From the NCBI GenBank assembly GCA_964058805.1, contig CAXKVV010001505.1:1-36474 (forward strand): 36,474 bases of DNA. The letters are read 5' to 3'. The stretch is from Schoenoplectus triqueter (taxonomy: Eukaryota > Streptophyta > Magnoliopsida > Poales > Cyperaceae). The notes below the pieces were generated by a model that had not been told where the DNA came from, made no database searches, and worked only from the letters and a program-made list of their open reading frames with translations. This document shows positions 11,175 to 22,427 of the stretch, piece after piece. The position numbers and the translations under genes were made by a program. Each line of letters starts with the position of its first letter. The first letter of the stretch is position 1.

Positions 11175-13669
11175 TTGAAATTCGACAACGACTTTCATAA
11201 AGTTTCAAAACACTCATCTAAAATAACAAATCACTCTCCTTGACGTATCAAAAGAACATGATTCACAAGAGATCGATGGCAATGATTTTCTGGTCACACA
11301 AAAATCATTTCAGCTTTGTACCATTTAGTTTTTATTTCATCTTCTGATGATGCTTTGTTTGTTAGAGAAATTGACACGCTAACGAAACACATTAATTCTT
11401 GTAATTTTTCTTTTTGAGAAATGCACTAATTCAGAATAATTTTCTTTTGACGATTTGTTTAAAATCTATAATCAAACCTTATGTCATGAATCTCGATTGG
11501 TCAGATAAAATCTGAGCGCATTTTTTTTATGTGCATTCAATATTGACTGATCCTAAATAAGCTTGACACTGAACGCGGACAATCTGATGGGTTAAATTGT
11601 TTATATCATCGGATCGTCAAATATGTTATTTTGCACACCTTTTAAAGTATTGAAGTGAAATTTTTGTATCTATCTTTAGTCGCGGATTCAAAATTTAAAT
11701 AAGGGCGGATACAATTCTAGCATGAAAGTTGTTGTGATATATAAAGCCTGAGCGCGCTCCAATTACTAGGCATAATCTTAAAATTTAATTATTAAAAGAT
11801 AAAAGACTTGTACTTGTTACTGAAAAATGAAAATTAAACCGAGCACTGACCTGGACTTGCCTCTCCTTAAATCCATCCCCTTCTATCTTATTATCATCAA
11901 ACACTCATTTTACCCATATATATATTGGATCCAAAATTTGATATGATAGATATCAGATATCCCTGCTCCTATTTGACACAAGTGTTTACAAATTACAACT
12001 AGAGATTAATTGTGTCGAGTCTTAGTGAATATAAAAATTTCCTATCAAATTGACCTTCTTTTTGCAATTAAATTCTACCTCTCAATATTTGTGGGAACGA
12101 TTGTTAGTGTTAGAATCCACACTCACATTATCTTTGGAGACAGTATGAGTCTGAGATGTAGATTTTAAGTTAAGAGGGACGTGAGAGGCCATTGCATATT
12201 ATCATAGTTCTAAAAGAAAATGAAGTTTCAAATATATTTTATCTACCAGTAAATATTGTATTGAAGAGTCAAAAGTATGTCACATAGTTTTTTTTTCTTT
12301 CTTTTTTTAAGAACAAAGTCACATAGAAAATCTTACTGAATTAATACTATCACATGCGGTGCACATTATCAGATGTATATTATTCATGCAATATTAATTA
12401 AATCGTAAACTAAATACATATCGTCGCAACTATTTCCAATTAATTATTTGTCACCGGTCATCATAGGCAGCCCACTCTCACCTGATTTTCATTCAAAGCA
12501 CCAAAAAAAAATCATACATTTTTCATTTATTATTTGCACACTGTGGGAATCTATTTTCAAACAATGCGGTCAGCAACCAACGCCGCCGCCAGCTCAACTA
12601 CTAAAAGGGCCTCCGGCCTTGTGACTTGTGAGTAGGTTTTTTATTATTCTAAGTTTCTAATTAAATGTCTTCTTCGAGAAAAGAAACCTCTATAAAAAGT
12701 ATTAAAAAAGTATCAAATAAGGGTCCAGATCCTCTACATTTTTGTTGGAAACTGACCATGATCCGAGCATAGTCACCGCAGTCGCGAATTATTCACGTAT
12801 AATTTATGAATAATTTATTTTTTATTCATTTATGAATAATTTGTTAATTTAATATCAAATATATTTTTTTTGATAAAAAAACGTATTATTTATGAATTAT
12901 TCGATAAAAAATACACTATATATTATTTTAAATAAAATTTTATATTTTTAATATTTTTTAATATTTTTTAATATTTTATCATTATAATACATATTTCATT
13001 TATATTATATAAAATAAATTATTTTTAAATTATATCTATATAATATTAAAACGTCAAATTTTTAGCCAAGCTGAACGTTTTCCTAACCACAAAGATCCGA
13101 GTCGAGCGGCAGTGTCATCATCAGTACGCTTCACTTATCACAAATTTGGAGAGGATTTAAGAAAAAGAGAGGATAGAAAGACAGCTGTGCCAACGGATTA
13201 CTCCTGGTCCTGGAGTCCGGGTGTAATTTTGTCCACACGCTGCCTCCAGTTGGGTTTAAGCTGTACCTGCGGATTGATAATTTGACTTGGAACTCACGTG
13301 ACTTGACTGCCTTCTTCCCTTCTCCGTTGCAAACTTCCATTGCAATGCGCTGGGCAGTGGGCAGAACCAATGGACCACCACCACACTGTCAGAGCTTTAA
13401 AATTTGCATCTTCAAAAATTGCTCAAATGGAATCTGCAGTTGACTTGACCTAATTGCAACTAGGATTAGTAAAATTATTTTTTGTGAATTTCTATGTATT
13501 AAGCTAATATACTATATATGGCCTTCACAATATAATCTTTCAAACATCAAGCTCAAATATTTACAAACTGATAATCACTTTTAATCAGCAGAACATGAGG
13601 TCATGAGCGTATGTATAATCCATTAATCCCCCGGATCCGCCATATCCATCTAGCAACTGGAAACAAAAC
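11175..13669. other. Non-coding region between the CACTA and hAT-like elements
   Basis: No gene is supported in about 2.5 kb. The stretch at 12780-13030 is very AT-rich with short palindromes (ATTTATGAATAATT type). A moderately GC-rich patch at 13090-13400 holds a G-box-like CACGTG near 13297 and a minus-strand 79-codon frame with no recognisable content. Confidence 0.45.
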
Positions 13670-14290
13670 TAGAGCTTCAAATGAGTCGATTCGAGAGAGT
13701 CGGGTTTAGTTTAAACTCAGTTTATGAAAATTCAAGTTGAGTCAAACTGAGTTCGTAAAATGTTTCGAGCTGAAAAATCTAGCTCAAGCTCGACTTGTGA
13801 CTATTCGAGCTGACTCACGAGCCAATGCATATACATTGACTAAATTTGACGTTTAGATTTAGTACATCTATAAATTATGAAGTTGGTATATCTATAATAC
13901 TGATACATAAGTTAGTACAAAATTAGTATATCAACAAATTATATTTTTAATGATATTTTTTGCTGCACTAATTTAAACAAATAGACCAACAAAAAATTAT
14001 CAAGTTAAATATATGAATCGAGTCACTAGTGAGTAAGAAAAGTTTTTAAACTGCTGAATTGGGAAGATGATGAGAGATAATAAGAAATCGATTATCATAT
14101 TAGAATTTGATGAAAAAAGAGCAAATGAACTATTATTATTCGAGTCGAATCGAGTCACAAACCGAGCCAATTTTAACTCAAACTCAGCTCATTTAAAGAA
14201 TAAATTGAAAGTAGCTCGAATCATTCGAACATGAGTTAAACTCAAACTGAGTTACTAATCCGAACTTTTTTATAAAACGCTAGACAAAAC
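13662..14290. mobile_element. Non-autonomous hAT-like element with near-perfect 8-bp target duplication
   Basis: The element spans 13670-14282. The left flank AACAAAAC (13662-13669) and right flank GACAAAAC (14283-14290) agree at 7 of 8 bases. The ends read TAGAGCTT and, inward from the right, TAGCGTTT. Both subterminal regions are rich in inverted TCGAGT/GAGCTGA-type motifs (13685-13825 and 14135-14255). The interior is AT-rich with no transposase. Confidence 0.6.
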
Positions 14291-14776
14291 GGGCAGGTCA
14301 ATTCTTCCAGGAACAGAACGAGCAGGTTAATTCTCCTGTGCAGGCTGCAGCACACGTAGGTACTACGTAGTCAAATCGGCATCGTCCAAGTTCATCATGA
14401 TTAACTCAGCACGCATCTTAAAATCGTCCGATGGTCAATAACTGTACATAACTGATGCTATAGTGTAGAGGATCCCGTAGTAGTGGTCCCTGGTACGCTG
14501 AAAGTGGGGTCCTTCCCAGCTGGACCAATCATCGGACGCGGTGACCGCCTCAGCGCTCAAGCAACCAAACCTGATGTATCTACAATTCAACATCTATCCC
14601 ACAATTGTAAAATCATGATTCAGTGTTATATTGTACCATGTTTCGTAGCACGTGAACTATTAGATTGTGTCGTGATCCGTACGTGCATCAATTACAAAGT
14701 GATTCCATGATTTACATACTACGCAGCACAGTGCAACGCAACAATGCATCAAGATCCACAATTATAATAATAGGTT

Positions 14777-14856
14777 GATTCAACATATTATTTATTTATT
14801 TAATTTAAAAGTTTGCGTGATTCAACATATTATTTATTTAATTTAAAAGTTTGCGC
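14777..14856 (+). repeat. Two-copy tandem duplication, about 40-bp unit
   Basis: GATTCAACATATTATTTATT begins both 14777-14818 and 14819-14856. Both copies end TTTAAAAGTTTGCG followed by T or C. They differ mainly by one TTTA unit, so the duplication is recent. Confidence 0.8.
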
Positions 14857-15717
14857 GTTTACAATTGCTTCAAAAAGGGTAAAGTGTTAAAGACACTGCT
14901 GTCTATGACTTGGCCAACGCCAGGGGCCAGACTGTTCATTATTTCCCAATTGTTTCTAGACCAACTCCTTCCTTGGGTTTGGAAATCACACATGCCCCTA
15001 CAGTCCTACACTTGCATTATGGTAAAACCATCAAATCAGCTTTTGGTTGGTTTTTTCTGTCTGGTCTCTGGATCTGGGAAGTTTCTTGCTATATCTTCAA
15101 ATTTGTACCGCCACTCTGCCAGCATATGTATATTGTGCGGTTTGAGAAATTTAATTATGAAAATGTCATAACTACTTTTAAAAGAAATTACCTGGACAAC
15201 TTATTATGAATATGTTCACTGTTGCTATATAATAAATATAATAAAATGACAATTTAGTGTTAATGTTGATTTAAAAAATAGCAAATATATATCAATTTGG
15301 TAATACTATCGTCCATAATTATCTAAAGCGACAAAGTTCCAATAATTTATATGCATTAGTATCCCAACTGATAATGTGTAAAATTAATTTGTACCTAGTT
15401 GAAAAATAATCTAGTAGAAAAAAGAGAGGCAAGAGCCTCTTCTAAAAAAAGAACGTTGGGTAGAAAAATCATCATGCCAACATCATAATTTACAAAACCA
15501 CTCAATTATTTGACTAAAGCATCAAAAACATTAGCAATTGAATATTTGTAAATAAAGTAGGTGTAGAAAAAAATACTGCATTGTTTCTACAGATAATAAA
15601 CCGGCTGAAGTAGATCATAATATTTCCTCTATCATGAATTTATAAAATTTAAAGAACAAAATCAACATATTACGGTTTAAGGTTGTAGTTGATCACTTAC
15701 TTTACGGTATTTTTTTT

Positions 15718-15799
15718 TATTGTAGGCCCTCTCTAATATATATATTTTTTATTGTAGACCCTCTCTAATATGTATTTTTTTTATTGTAGACCCTCTAGG
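15718..15799 (+). repeat. Three-copy tandem repeat, about 32-bp unit
   Basis: TTATTGTAGRCCCTCTCTAA occurs at 15718 and 15750, and a partial third copy starts at about 15781. The units are separated by T-rich stretches with TATAT or TATGT cores. Confidence 0.75.
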
Positions 15800-16103
15800 T
15801 TAAATTTGACATCTAATTCTTTTAAAGTGTTAATTTTTTTCTTCTAATATTTGTTGAGGTTTGAATCCATGATTTTAATAAATCTTCACTTTTTCATGAA
15901 ACGGGTCCATTTAATCCCTTTCACTACTTCGACAGTAAAACAATCCTATTGAATCTTGGTGACCAATTCCACTCTCCCACGCTATTCCACGTCAAATAAT
16001 TTATATTTTCATTTATTGTTTAGTCTATTATTATTTATTTTATTTTTTTTGCATGAACCAACTCGCTTAGCTAGTAGCTGCCCATCTCTGAAGGCTGAAA
16101 GCG

Positions 16104-16110
16104 TATATAA
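16104..16110 (+). promoter_or_regulatory. TATA box of the GT61 gene
   Basis: TATATAA lies about 250 nt before the start codon. Transcription from about 16135-16140 would give a pyrimidine-rich leader of about 225 nt that contains no ATG before 16362. That supports the chosen start. Confidence 0.6.
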
Positions 16111-16361
16111 CACAGTTTTCCTTCACCCGATCAAACACGGTTTTGAAAAAGGCGAAGATATAAAGGAACAGAGCATCCCAGCCTCATACGCTGCTTTCTC
16201 ATTTAACTCTCAAACTTATACTTTCCTTTTTCTTCTCTTGATCTTTCTCCTTTGCTCTCTCTTTACTCGTAAAGCTTCTCCATCTGCTACCACAGCCTTC
16301 TTTCATCTCACCATCACATATCTTTTGAAATCTTCTACCATTTCCCCAACGTTTTAAAGTA

Positions 16362-17876
16362 ATGGTGCACTACCACAGACTCCTCCTACCTCAGCAAAAG
16401 AAACCAGCTGATTTAGAGCAACAAGGCTCCTTCAAGCTCCACTCCTTGAACCAGATAATGAGTTATGATTATTATCTCTCAATACGCAATCACCGGTCGA
16501 ACACCGGCTTTCTTCGCCTTATCCTCCTCTTCTCTTTGTTCTCTTTCATCCTTCTTTTCTCGCCTAGGCTCTTCTTCAATTCCTTCTACAATTTAGAGAA
16601 CCCGACCAAGGAAGATAATTGGCCGACTCCTTGCTCCGATATGCCAAACAACACTATCTGTTGTGACCGTACCGCACTGCGCACTGATGTGTGTTTCATG
16701 CGTGGAGATGTGCGTACCAACTCGAATACTAATTCAATCTTTCTTGTTTCATCAAATTCTTCAAATATTGAAGAAAAGATTCGGCCATACACACGCAAGT
16801 GGGAAACAAGCATCATGTCTACAATTGATGAGCTCCACCTCAAGACGGTCCTGCCTCAATCCATGCCAGGCCAGAAGTGTGATGTGGTGCACAACGTACC
16901 AGCAGTTTTGTTCTCCACTGGCGGCTATACCGGTAACGTATATCATGAATTCAATGATGGTTTAATCCCGCTTTATATAACATCACAGAAGTACAACGGA
17001 GAGGTGGTTTTTGTTATCCTTGAGTATCATGATTGGTGGATGACAAAATACGGGTATGTTATTTCACGCCTTTCAAATCATCCTGCGATCGATTTTTCAA
17101 ATGATAAGAGAACACACTGCTTTTCGGAGGTTATTGTTGGTTTGAAAATTCATGATGAACTTGCTATCGACCCAGCGAACATGGATGATCACAAAACAAT
17201 TCGGGATTTTAGGAATATGCTTGATGAGGCATACAGGCCCCGCATCAGAGGTATCATAAAAGAGGAAGCCGAAAAACCAAAGAAGGGACAAAAAACGCAG
17301 AAGTCCTCTATCACCCAAAATCAGCTTGGTGTAGAGAAGCCTAAACTCGTGATCATTTCACGAAACGGGTCGAGAAAAATAGAAAATGAGGGACGATTGG
17401 TGAAAGCGGCAAAGGAAATCGGGTTCGATGTACAAATTATGAGGCCGAAGCGTAGCACGGAGCTAGAGAAAATGTACATGCACTTGAATTCAAGTGATGT
17501 AATGATTGGGGTACATGGGGCAGCAATGACCCACTTTCTGTTCATGCGACCAGGTTCAGTATTCATACAAATCGTACCACTCGGTACCGATTGGGCTGCT
17601 GAGACATACTATGGGGCACCGGCAATGAAGCTTGGGTTGCGGTACATAAATTACAAGATATTACCTAAGGAGAGCTCTTTGTATGAAGAGTACAAGAAGG
17701 ATGATCCTGTGCTGAGAGATCCTGACAGTATAAATGCAAAAGGGTGGCAATACACGAAGAAGGTTTATTTGGATGGTCAAAATGTAAAACTGGATTTGGC
17801 TCGGTTTCGCAAGAGATTGATCCGTGCGTACCAGTACACATTGAGGAAGAGGCAGCAGGAAAACAAGGCCATCTAG
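16362..17876 (+). CDS. Golgi glycosyltransferase family 61 protein (DUF563), XAT/xylosyltransferase-like
   Basis: A 504-residue intact, single-exon gene. It is a predicted type II Golgi protein: a basic cytosolic tail, one membrane anchor at about residues 49-72 (GFLRLILLFSLFSFILLFSP), a stem, then a lumenal catalytic domain. GT61 hallmarks are the Cys-rich CCDRTALRTDVCFMRGDVR (100-118), YHEFNDGLIPLY (194-205), the VHGAAMTHFLFMRPG core (384-398) and WAAETYYGAPAMKLGLRYINY (411 on). N-glycosylation sequons are seen at N96, N132, N335 and N376. Clade A plant GT61 enzymes add arabinosyl or xylosyl side chains to xylan, while another clade adds core beta-1,2-xylose to N-glycans; the GDVR motif favours clade A. 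The exact sugar cannot be told. The start ATG has a purine at -3 and G at +4; a second Met at residue 33 would also keep the anchor. Confidence 0.92.
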   Translation: MVHYHRLLLPQQKKPADLEQQGSFKLHSLNQIMSYDYYLSIRNHRSNTGFLRLILLFSLFSFILLFSPRLFFNSFYNLENPTKEDNWPTPCSDMPNNTICCDRTALRTDVCFMRGDVRTNSNTNSIFLVSSNSSNIEEKIRPYTRKWETSIMSTIDELHLKTVLPQSMPGQKCDVVHNVPAVLFSTGGYTGNVYHEFNDGLIPLYITSQKYNGEVVFVILEYHDWWMTKYGYVISRLSNHPAIDFSNDKRTHCFSEVIVGLKIHDELAIDPANMDDHKTIRDFRNMLDEAYRPRIRGIIKEEAEKPKKGQKTQKSSITQNQLGVEKPKLVIISRNGSRKIENEGRLVKAAKEIGFDVQIMRPKRSTELEKMYMHLNSSDVMIGVHGAAMTHFLFMRPGSVFIQIVPLGTDWAAETYYGAPAMKLGLRYINYKILPKESSLYEEYKKDDPVLRDPDSINAKGWQYTKKVYLDGQNVKLDLARFRKRLIRAYQYTLRKRQQENKAI

Positions 17877-18187
17877 TTTGTTAATTACTATCAGTATTTG
17901 GAGCTTTTTTTTCTTGTGGCAGAGAAAGATACATAAAGAGGGATGATACTTAGGAAATGTAGATAATAATACTATGTATAGGGATAGCATGTTGATTGTA
18001 AAGAAATGGCAGCATTATATTGATTTATTATAAAGGACTACAATTTTTTTTCAGTCTTGTTTTATATGCTTCAGCAACTTGGATCGACTTCACCAATCAA
18101 CCGATGATTATTTTTTCTCTATTTTATTATCAACTGGAGATCAAGCATGCTGTTGTACTTGGTTTCCCAAGGACATGGAGTTCTTTT
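17877..18187 (+). other. GT61 3' flank
   Basis: This is the likely 3'UTR, T-rich and lacking a canonical AATAAA. It runs up to the LTR at 18188. Short overlapping frames from 18020 on have no recognisable content. Confidence 0.4.
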
Positions 18188-18737
18188 TGTTGGGATTTCG
18201 GATAAGTTGCAACAATTCAATTCAGTTATTCAATTTGTTCACTATTCGAAACCAGAATTCAAGTATAAAATTAATTCCAAAATTAATATAGAGTTTACCA
18301 CTAAACGCGCAGCGGAAATATTCGTCTAGTCGTAGAAGCAGTCAGTCTTTCTCTTCTTTCTCCTGTCGAATACACGCACCAGCAATAGCAAATGCGTCTC
18401 TGCCGGTATCCACACGAACAGGTTGACAAACTACTGTAATTCGGTATGCTAGTATTAAATCAACAACCCCGTCTTTTCCCTTCTCTTCTCTCTTACGTTT
18501 TCTGATATTTGTGTAACAGATAGGATTCGAAAATAGAACTGATGCACTATATTTATAAGTCTATGCACCAGTTCAGATGCACCACTTCATATGCACATTT
18601 TCAGAAAATGTTATCTAATCTGATCAGATAAGATCAGATCAGATGAGAATAAGATTCGGACCTAGCCCATTAAGATCTAATCCATATTAAAGATTAATAT
18701 GGCCCATAATATTCTGACCTATAGTACATTTCTAACA
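18188..18737 (-). mobile_element. Probable solo LTR (Copia-like)
   Basis: Read on the minus strand, it begins TGTTAGAAATG, has a TATA-like TATAAATAT about 185 bp in (plus 18549-18557), and ends ATCCCAACA. This gives TG...CA termini over 550 bp. The GCTTCTACGA, CGCTGCGCG and GTGGTAAACTCT segments before the end resemble the 3' part of plant Copia LTRs as I remember them. No primer-binding site or polypurine tract is seen at either edge, so it is a solo LTR. The flanking 5-mers CTTTT and TTATT do not match, so the boundaries or the event remain uncertain. Confidence 0.6.
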
Positions 18738-19993
18738 TTATTTTGTCTATTTTTTAAACTTTTAATAATAATATTTTTATTTTAAAATATTTAATAACAC
18801 TTTCTATTTTTTGAACGCATGAGTTCATTATGTATAAATATTTATTTTTAGATCAGTAAAAATCATAAAAAAAAAATTAAGTATTTAAATAACTCTGTGA
18901 GCATAACGATTCTGAATGCATACATTCAAAATAAACCATGAACTCCTACATTCACAATTCAACCTGAATATATGTGTCTATAATGAATTGTAAACATATT
19001 ATGTTTATAATTCATTATGAACGTAGGTGTTTCAGTACTCAGAAAAAAAAAAGTTCGTACAACTTGTAAATACATTCGTTCACACAGTAAAAATAGCATT
19101 GTTAAAGATTTCTAAGTAATAGTACAAGCGTTAAACATTTATAAAAACGCGAACAGACAAAAAACATTCAAAGGTCATGACTATTAAATTATGGATATTA
19201 AGCATCAATTCGGAAATTACATGGTTCCATGTGCCATCGTCACGTCACATATCGGGAAAATTGGCTAAAATTTGACGTAGACGTGGGAACAAAACAAATT
19301 AAAAATAAAGTCAAGATAAAGAGGTAAGGAAGGACTTCTCTCGACGCAATAGAGCATAGACATGAAATTCTTGCAAATGTCATTTTTCAATTAAATATTT
19401 TTAATTCGGGATTTAATACTTGTTATTTAAAAAAAAAATAGAAAGGGTATTTAATCTTTTGGTGAAAATATTGTTTAGCTCTCTTCACAGAGCAAGCTTC
19501 ATCATGCATGGATGTGTGCTAAAGAAAAAAGAAATTATTTTGGGCCTTAATTGAACCTGAACTAGCCTAATGGGCCCGTTTTCGTTGTTTCCCATGAACT
19601 AACATTTTGAATCCTTCAACTCAGCATTATGACATCTGATCATTTGAGCAATTGTAGACTCAGTTTGTTACCCCACCAGTTTACTAAAACCAGGTAAAGA
19701 AGGAAACAATGACTTATTCCAAAATCCAAACCTACTCTTAGTCTTATTCAAAAAAGGATCAACCTAATAAAACAACTAAATAGATAATTCAAACGAGGAT
19801 CAACCTAAATATCTTATTCAAACAAGGATCATAGACCCAGTGATTGAGACAATTCAACCAAACATAAACCACTGCGACTTATTTTTATCCTCGTCCTCTC
19901 AACAAATAAAGCTTAATAAAACAACAACTCAACATTCAAATTCCAACACAATTTAAAATTTCTAGTGATGTGATTATAAGATCAAGTCCGGAA
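18738..19993. other. AT-rich spacer with a palindrome, and the annexin 3' flank
   Basis: No gene is seen. A 17-of-18 inverted repeat with a 3-base spacer lies at 18980-19018 (ATAATGAATTGTAAACAT and its complement). The last part presumably includes the annexin 3'UTR on the minus strand. Confidence 0.45.
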
Positions 19994-21749
19994 TTAGTTT
20001 CCAATGAGTGCAAGCAGGAAGGCTTTGTAGTCGCCGGAAGTTTTCTTCGCGACGGCTTGTTCAAGAGTCACATTGGTTCTAGCCTGAAATCGTTCTTTGA
20101 TCTCCTTCAGATCCTTCTCAGCATGCATCACGATGATACGTGTCAGTGTGTCCTCATCAGTGCTTGATTTATGCAACATTCTCCTGAGCACCTAGTTTCC
20201 AAAACAAAATAGATTTTTATATAACCAGTGTTTCACTCTAAATTTCACATTATATTTGAGGTTTAAAGGTTCCAAAAGTGCAATTTTGAAAAGAGAGAAC
20301 ATGCTCATGGGAAACAACCTTCTTTAGTAACCGGGACTACATTGGCGAGAATATCGAAAATTGTTCATATTTGTTAACTCCAATTTAAAGTGCTTATTTT
20401 AATTTGTTTCCCCATCGTCGACTCCTAATATACTTATTGTCTATTAATTCCGGATTGCAATAAGGAGGAAAAAAAGGCAAGCATTACATCAAAAAGGGGG
20501 GATGTTATATCATCTTTCTTACCTTTTCAAAGTATTTTTTGGGTTTAGTCATGCATCTAATTGCCGCACGAAGAGCGATTGCAAAATCATTTGGAGCCTC
20601 AGTAGACAAGACCTAAAAACAAAGAAACACGTTAGATTGCACAAAAAAGAATTTCTAATTATAATTAACTAGGATGAATTTGATCTCAAAACCTTTGAAA
20701 TGGAACGATTATGTGCGTCTTTGTAGCAATTAAAGGTGGTATAGAGTTGAGCCTTGCTCCTAGTAGACAGTATTCTGATTATCTCATCATCATTGAATTG
20801 CCCTTTAATTATGGCATCATTCAAGATTTTTGCCTCTATCTCGGCAAGCTCGGTATTAATTTCCTCTCCATCATACCGATATGTGCCAACAAGTGCAAAC
20901 AAAAGCTAGAAAAAAAAAGGAGGAAAAAAGGCTTCAATTAGTTTTTAAAAAAATCACAAAGGTTGGATGTTTTAATTCTTTTAGTTTGTGAATAAAATTT
21001 ACCTTGCGAAAATCTCCTGTTGTGTGAGATGCAATGTCTTCTTCCAAGGAATGCTTGTAAAGAGATTGGTACACCTGCTTCACTGCCAATAGCTCGGTTG
21101 GAGAATTAACACACGCTATTTCTATGATCACTGGAAAATTAACAACATTGCTATTAACTGCCATGTTAGCCATGATTGCTTGCCTCTCCACAGGATCAAA
21201 GATCCAACGATAGACTGCTCTCTGTAATTAAATAAGCACAAAAAGTTAACAACGAAGTACATTTATACTGCTAGAAAATTATGATGATCTATAAAATGGA
21301 TAGGAAAATGAATGAAAAATTGTGCTAGACCTCAAAGTGCCCCGAGATTTCAGATTCAATCCGTTTAAGGAGCTTTTCTTTGTATTGTTCTTCATAGGCA
21401 ATCTTGATTTTTTTCCTCTGTGCTGCATCCCGGTGCGCTAGTACATCTATCATGGCCTTCTCATCAGTGCCCCATCCTGTGTAAAATTTATTTGGGGAAA
21501 TACATTGGCGCCATTACAATTTATCAAATATTTTTTTATCACCATATTGATAGAGTAACATCCTTCGATTACAGAACCATCAAAGTCATTCACATTTACA
21601 AATATGATATATATGACATAACAGGTAAATTCTGGATCCATGAGACGAAATTTTTAGAGAGATAGGACAGTACCTTGAAAGGCCTTTCTGAGCTTCTCAG
21701 CATCTTCAATGGCAGAAGGAACTGGATTAGGAATGCTAATGGTTGCCAT
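19994..21749 (-). CDS. Annexin, plant D1/RJ4-like, six exons
   Basis: Minus-strand exons: 21674-21749, 21331-21476, 21003-21221, 20693-20905, 20523-20612 and 19994-20191. All introns are GT-AG, and 313 residues result, the normal annexin length. Annexins bind anionic phospholipids in a calcium-dependent way and act at the cytosolic face of membranes; plant ones are linked to calcium transport and stress signalling. Four repeats are seen. Repeat I keeps the type II calcium site, GWGT at 26-29 with E68 at the expected spacing, and the conserved H40. Repeat III carries the IRI motif (190-192), reported in plant annexins as an actin-binding signature. In repeat IV the usual GT-D-E loop reads HKSSTDED (255-262), with S258 in place of glycine, so that calcium site is probably lost. 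It ends GDYKAFLLALIGN. The start ATG is the first after the TATA box. Confidence 0.95.
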
Positions 21750-21810
21750 TCTCTCTCTATCTAAATCTCTTGATTTATTTTCCTATTGTACTTGTAAACG
21801 AAGGGGGGTA

Positions 21811-21820
21811 CAATATATAG
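21811..21820 (-). promoter_or_regulatory. TATA box of the annexin gene
   Basis: CTATATATTG on the minus strand lies about 62 bp before the annexin start codon. It implies a short CT-rich leader of about 30-35 nt without another ATG. Confidence 0.6.
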
Positions 21821-21990
21821 GGGTGCTCCGTCTGTTTCTACTTCGGAATAAATATTAAAATAATTAATTCCCTTGGAGTTAAGGATGGGTGTCATTTTAT
21901 GCTTTCTAACCAGTAAAATTAAACTGAAAACATCCTTCTCTTGAGGCAGGAAAAAAATAAAAATAAAAACTTGACTACAATGTAGAAATT

Positions 21991-22390
21991 ATTGTAATTA
22001 AAATTTGGAAGGTTTCACTTCAGTACATTGGTTTCATTTTGTACATTTAACCGAAGGGTACCCATCAGCATTTACAGTTTTACCTGCGAATATGTTAGAG
22101 GAGGTTACTTGTCAGTTACTGACTTACTGGTCTAAGAGTTCTTTTGATTAATAATTAAAAATAGAAGGTTTCAGTTTAGTATGTTGGTTTCGTTTTGTAC
22201 AATTAACCAAAGGTTACTCGGTATATTCACCTGCATTTATGATTCACTTGCTCGTCCGTTACTTGTAGAAAAGTCTTTTTTATTTAATAATTAAAATTTG
22301 GGAGGTTTTATTTCATACATTATTCAACTCAAAAGCTTACTCAATACTTAAGCTGCACTTTATGTAAAGGGTTATTATCTTTTACAGTTT
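21991..22390. repeat. Three degenerate tandem repeats upstream of the annexin gene
   Basis: Units begin at about 21991, 22150 and 22282 with AATTAAAATTTGGRAGGTTT-like sequence. This is followed by a GGTTTCRTTTTGTACA block and an AACCRAAGGKTAC block in units 1 and 2; unit 3 is more diverged. Spacing is about 130-160 bp. The array lies between the annexin TATA box and the solo LTR, in promoter position. Confidence 0.6.
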
Positions 22391-22427
22391 CACTGATCAA
22401 ATAGATGCTCGAGTTAGTTTTTTTTTT

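Larger units (their letters stand above)
14291..15955. other. Spacer upstream of the GT61 gene
   Basis: No gene is convincing. The overlapping short frames at 14851-15209 have no recognisable content. The 14300-14700 stretch is higher in complexity and may hold distal regulatory DNA, including an ACGT-core motif near 14650. Two tandem duplications are listed separately. Confidence 0.4.

Noticed and set aside
12564..12638. 24-codon ATG frame rich in Ala/Ser/Thr, ending near a GTGAGT donor-like site
   Set aside because: Too short, with no downstream exon or promoter; kept only as a note.
13131..13370. 79-codon minus-strand frame in a GC-richer patch
   Set aside because: No recognisable domain or splice context; overlaps nothing that supports expression.
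14851..15209. Two overlapping open frames of about 100 codons
   Set aside because: They overlap in different frames, show no domain, and lack promoter or splice support.
15956..16357. 133-codon open frame directly before the GT61 gene
   Set aside because: It starts upstream of the TATA box, runs through the promoter and CT-rich leader, and is Ser/Phe/Leu-rich as expected from pyrimidine-rich DNA; it is not in frame with the gene.
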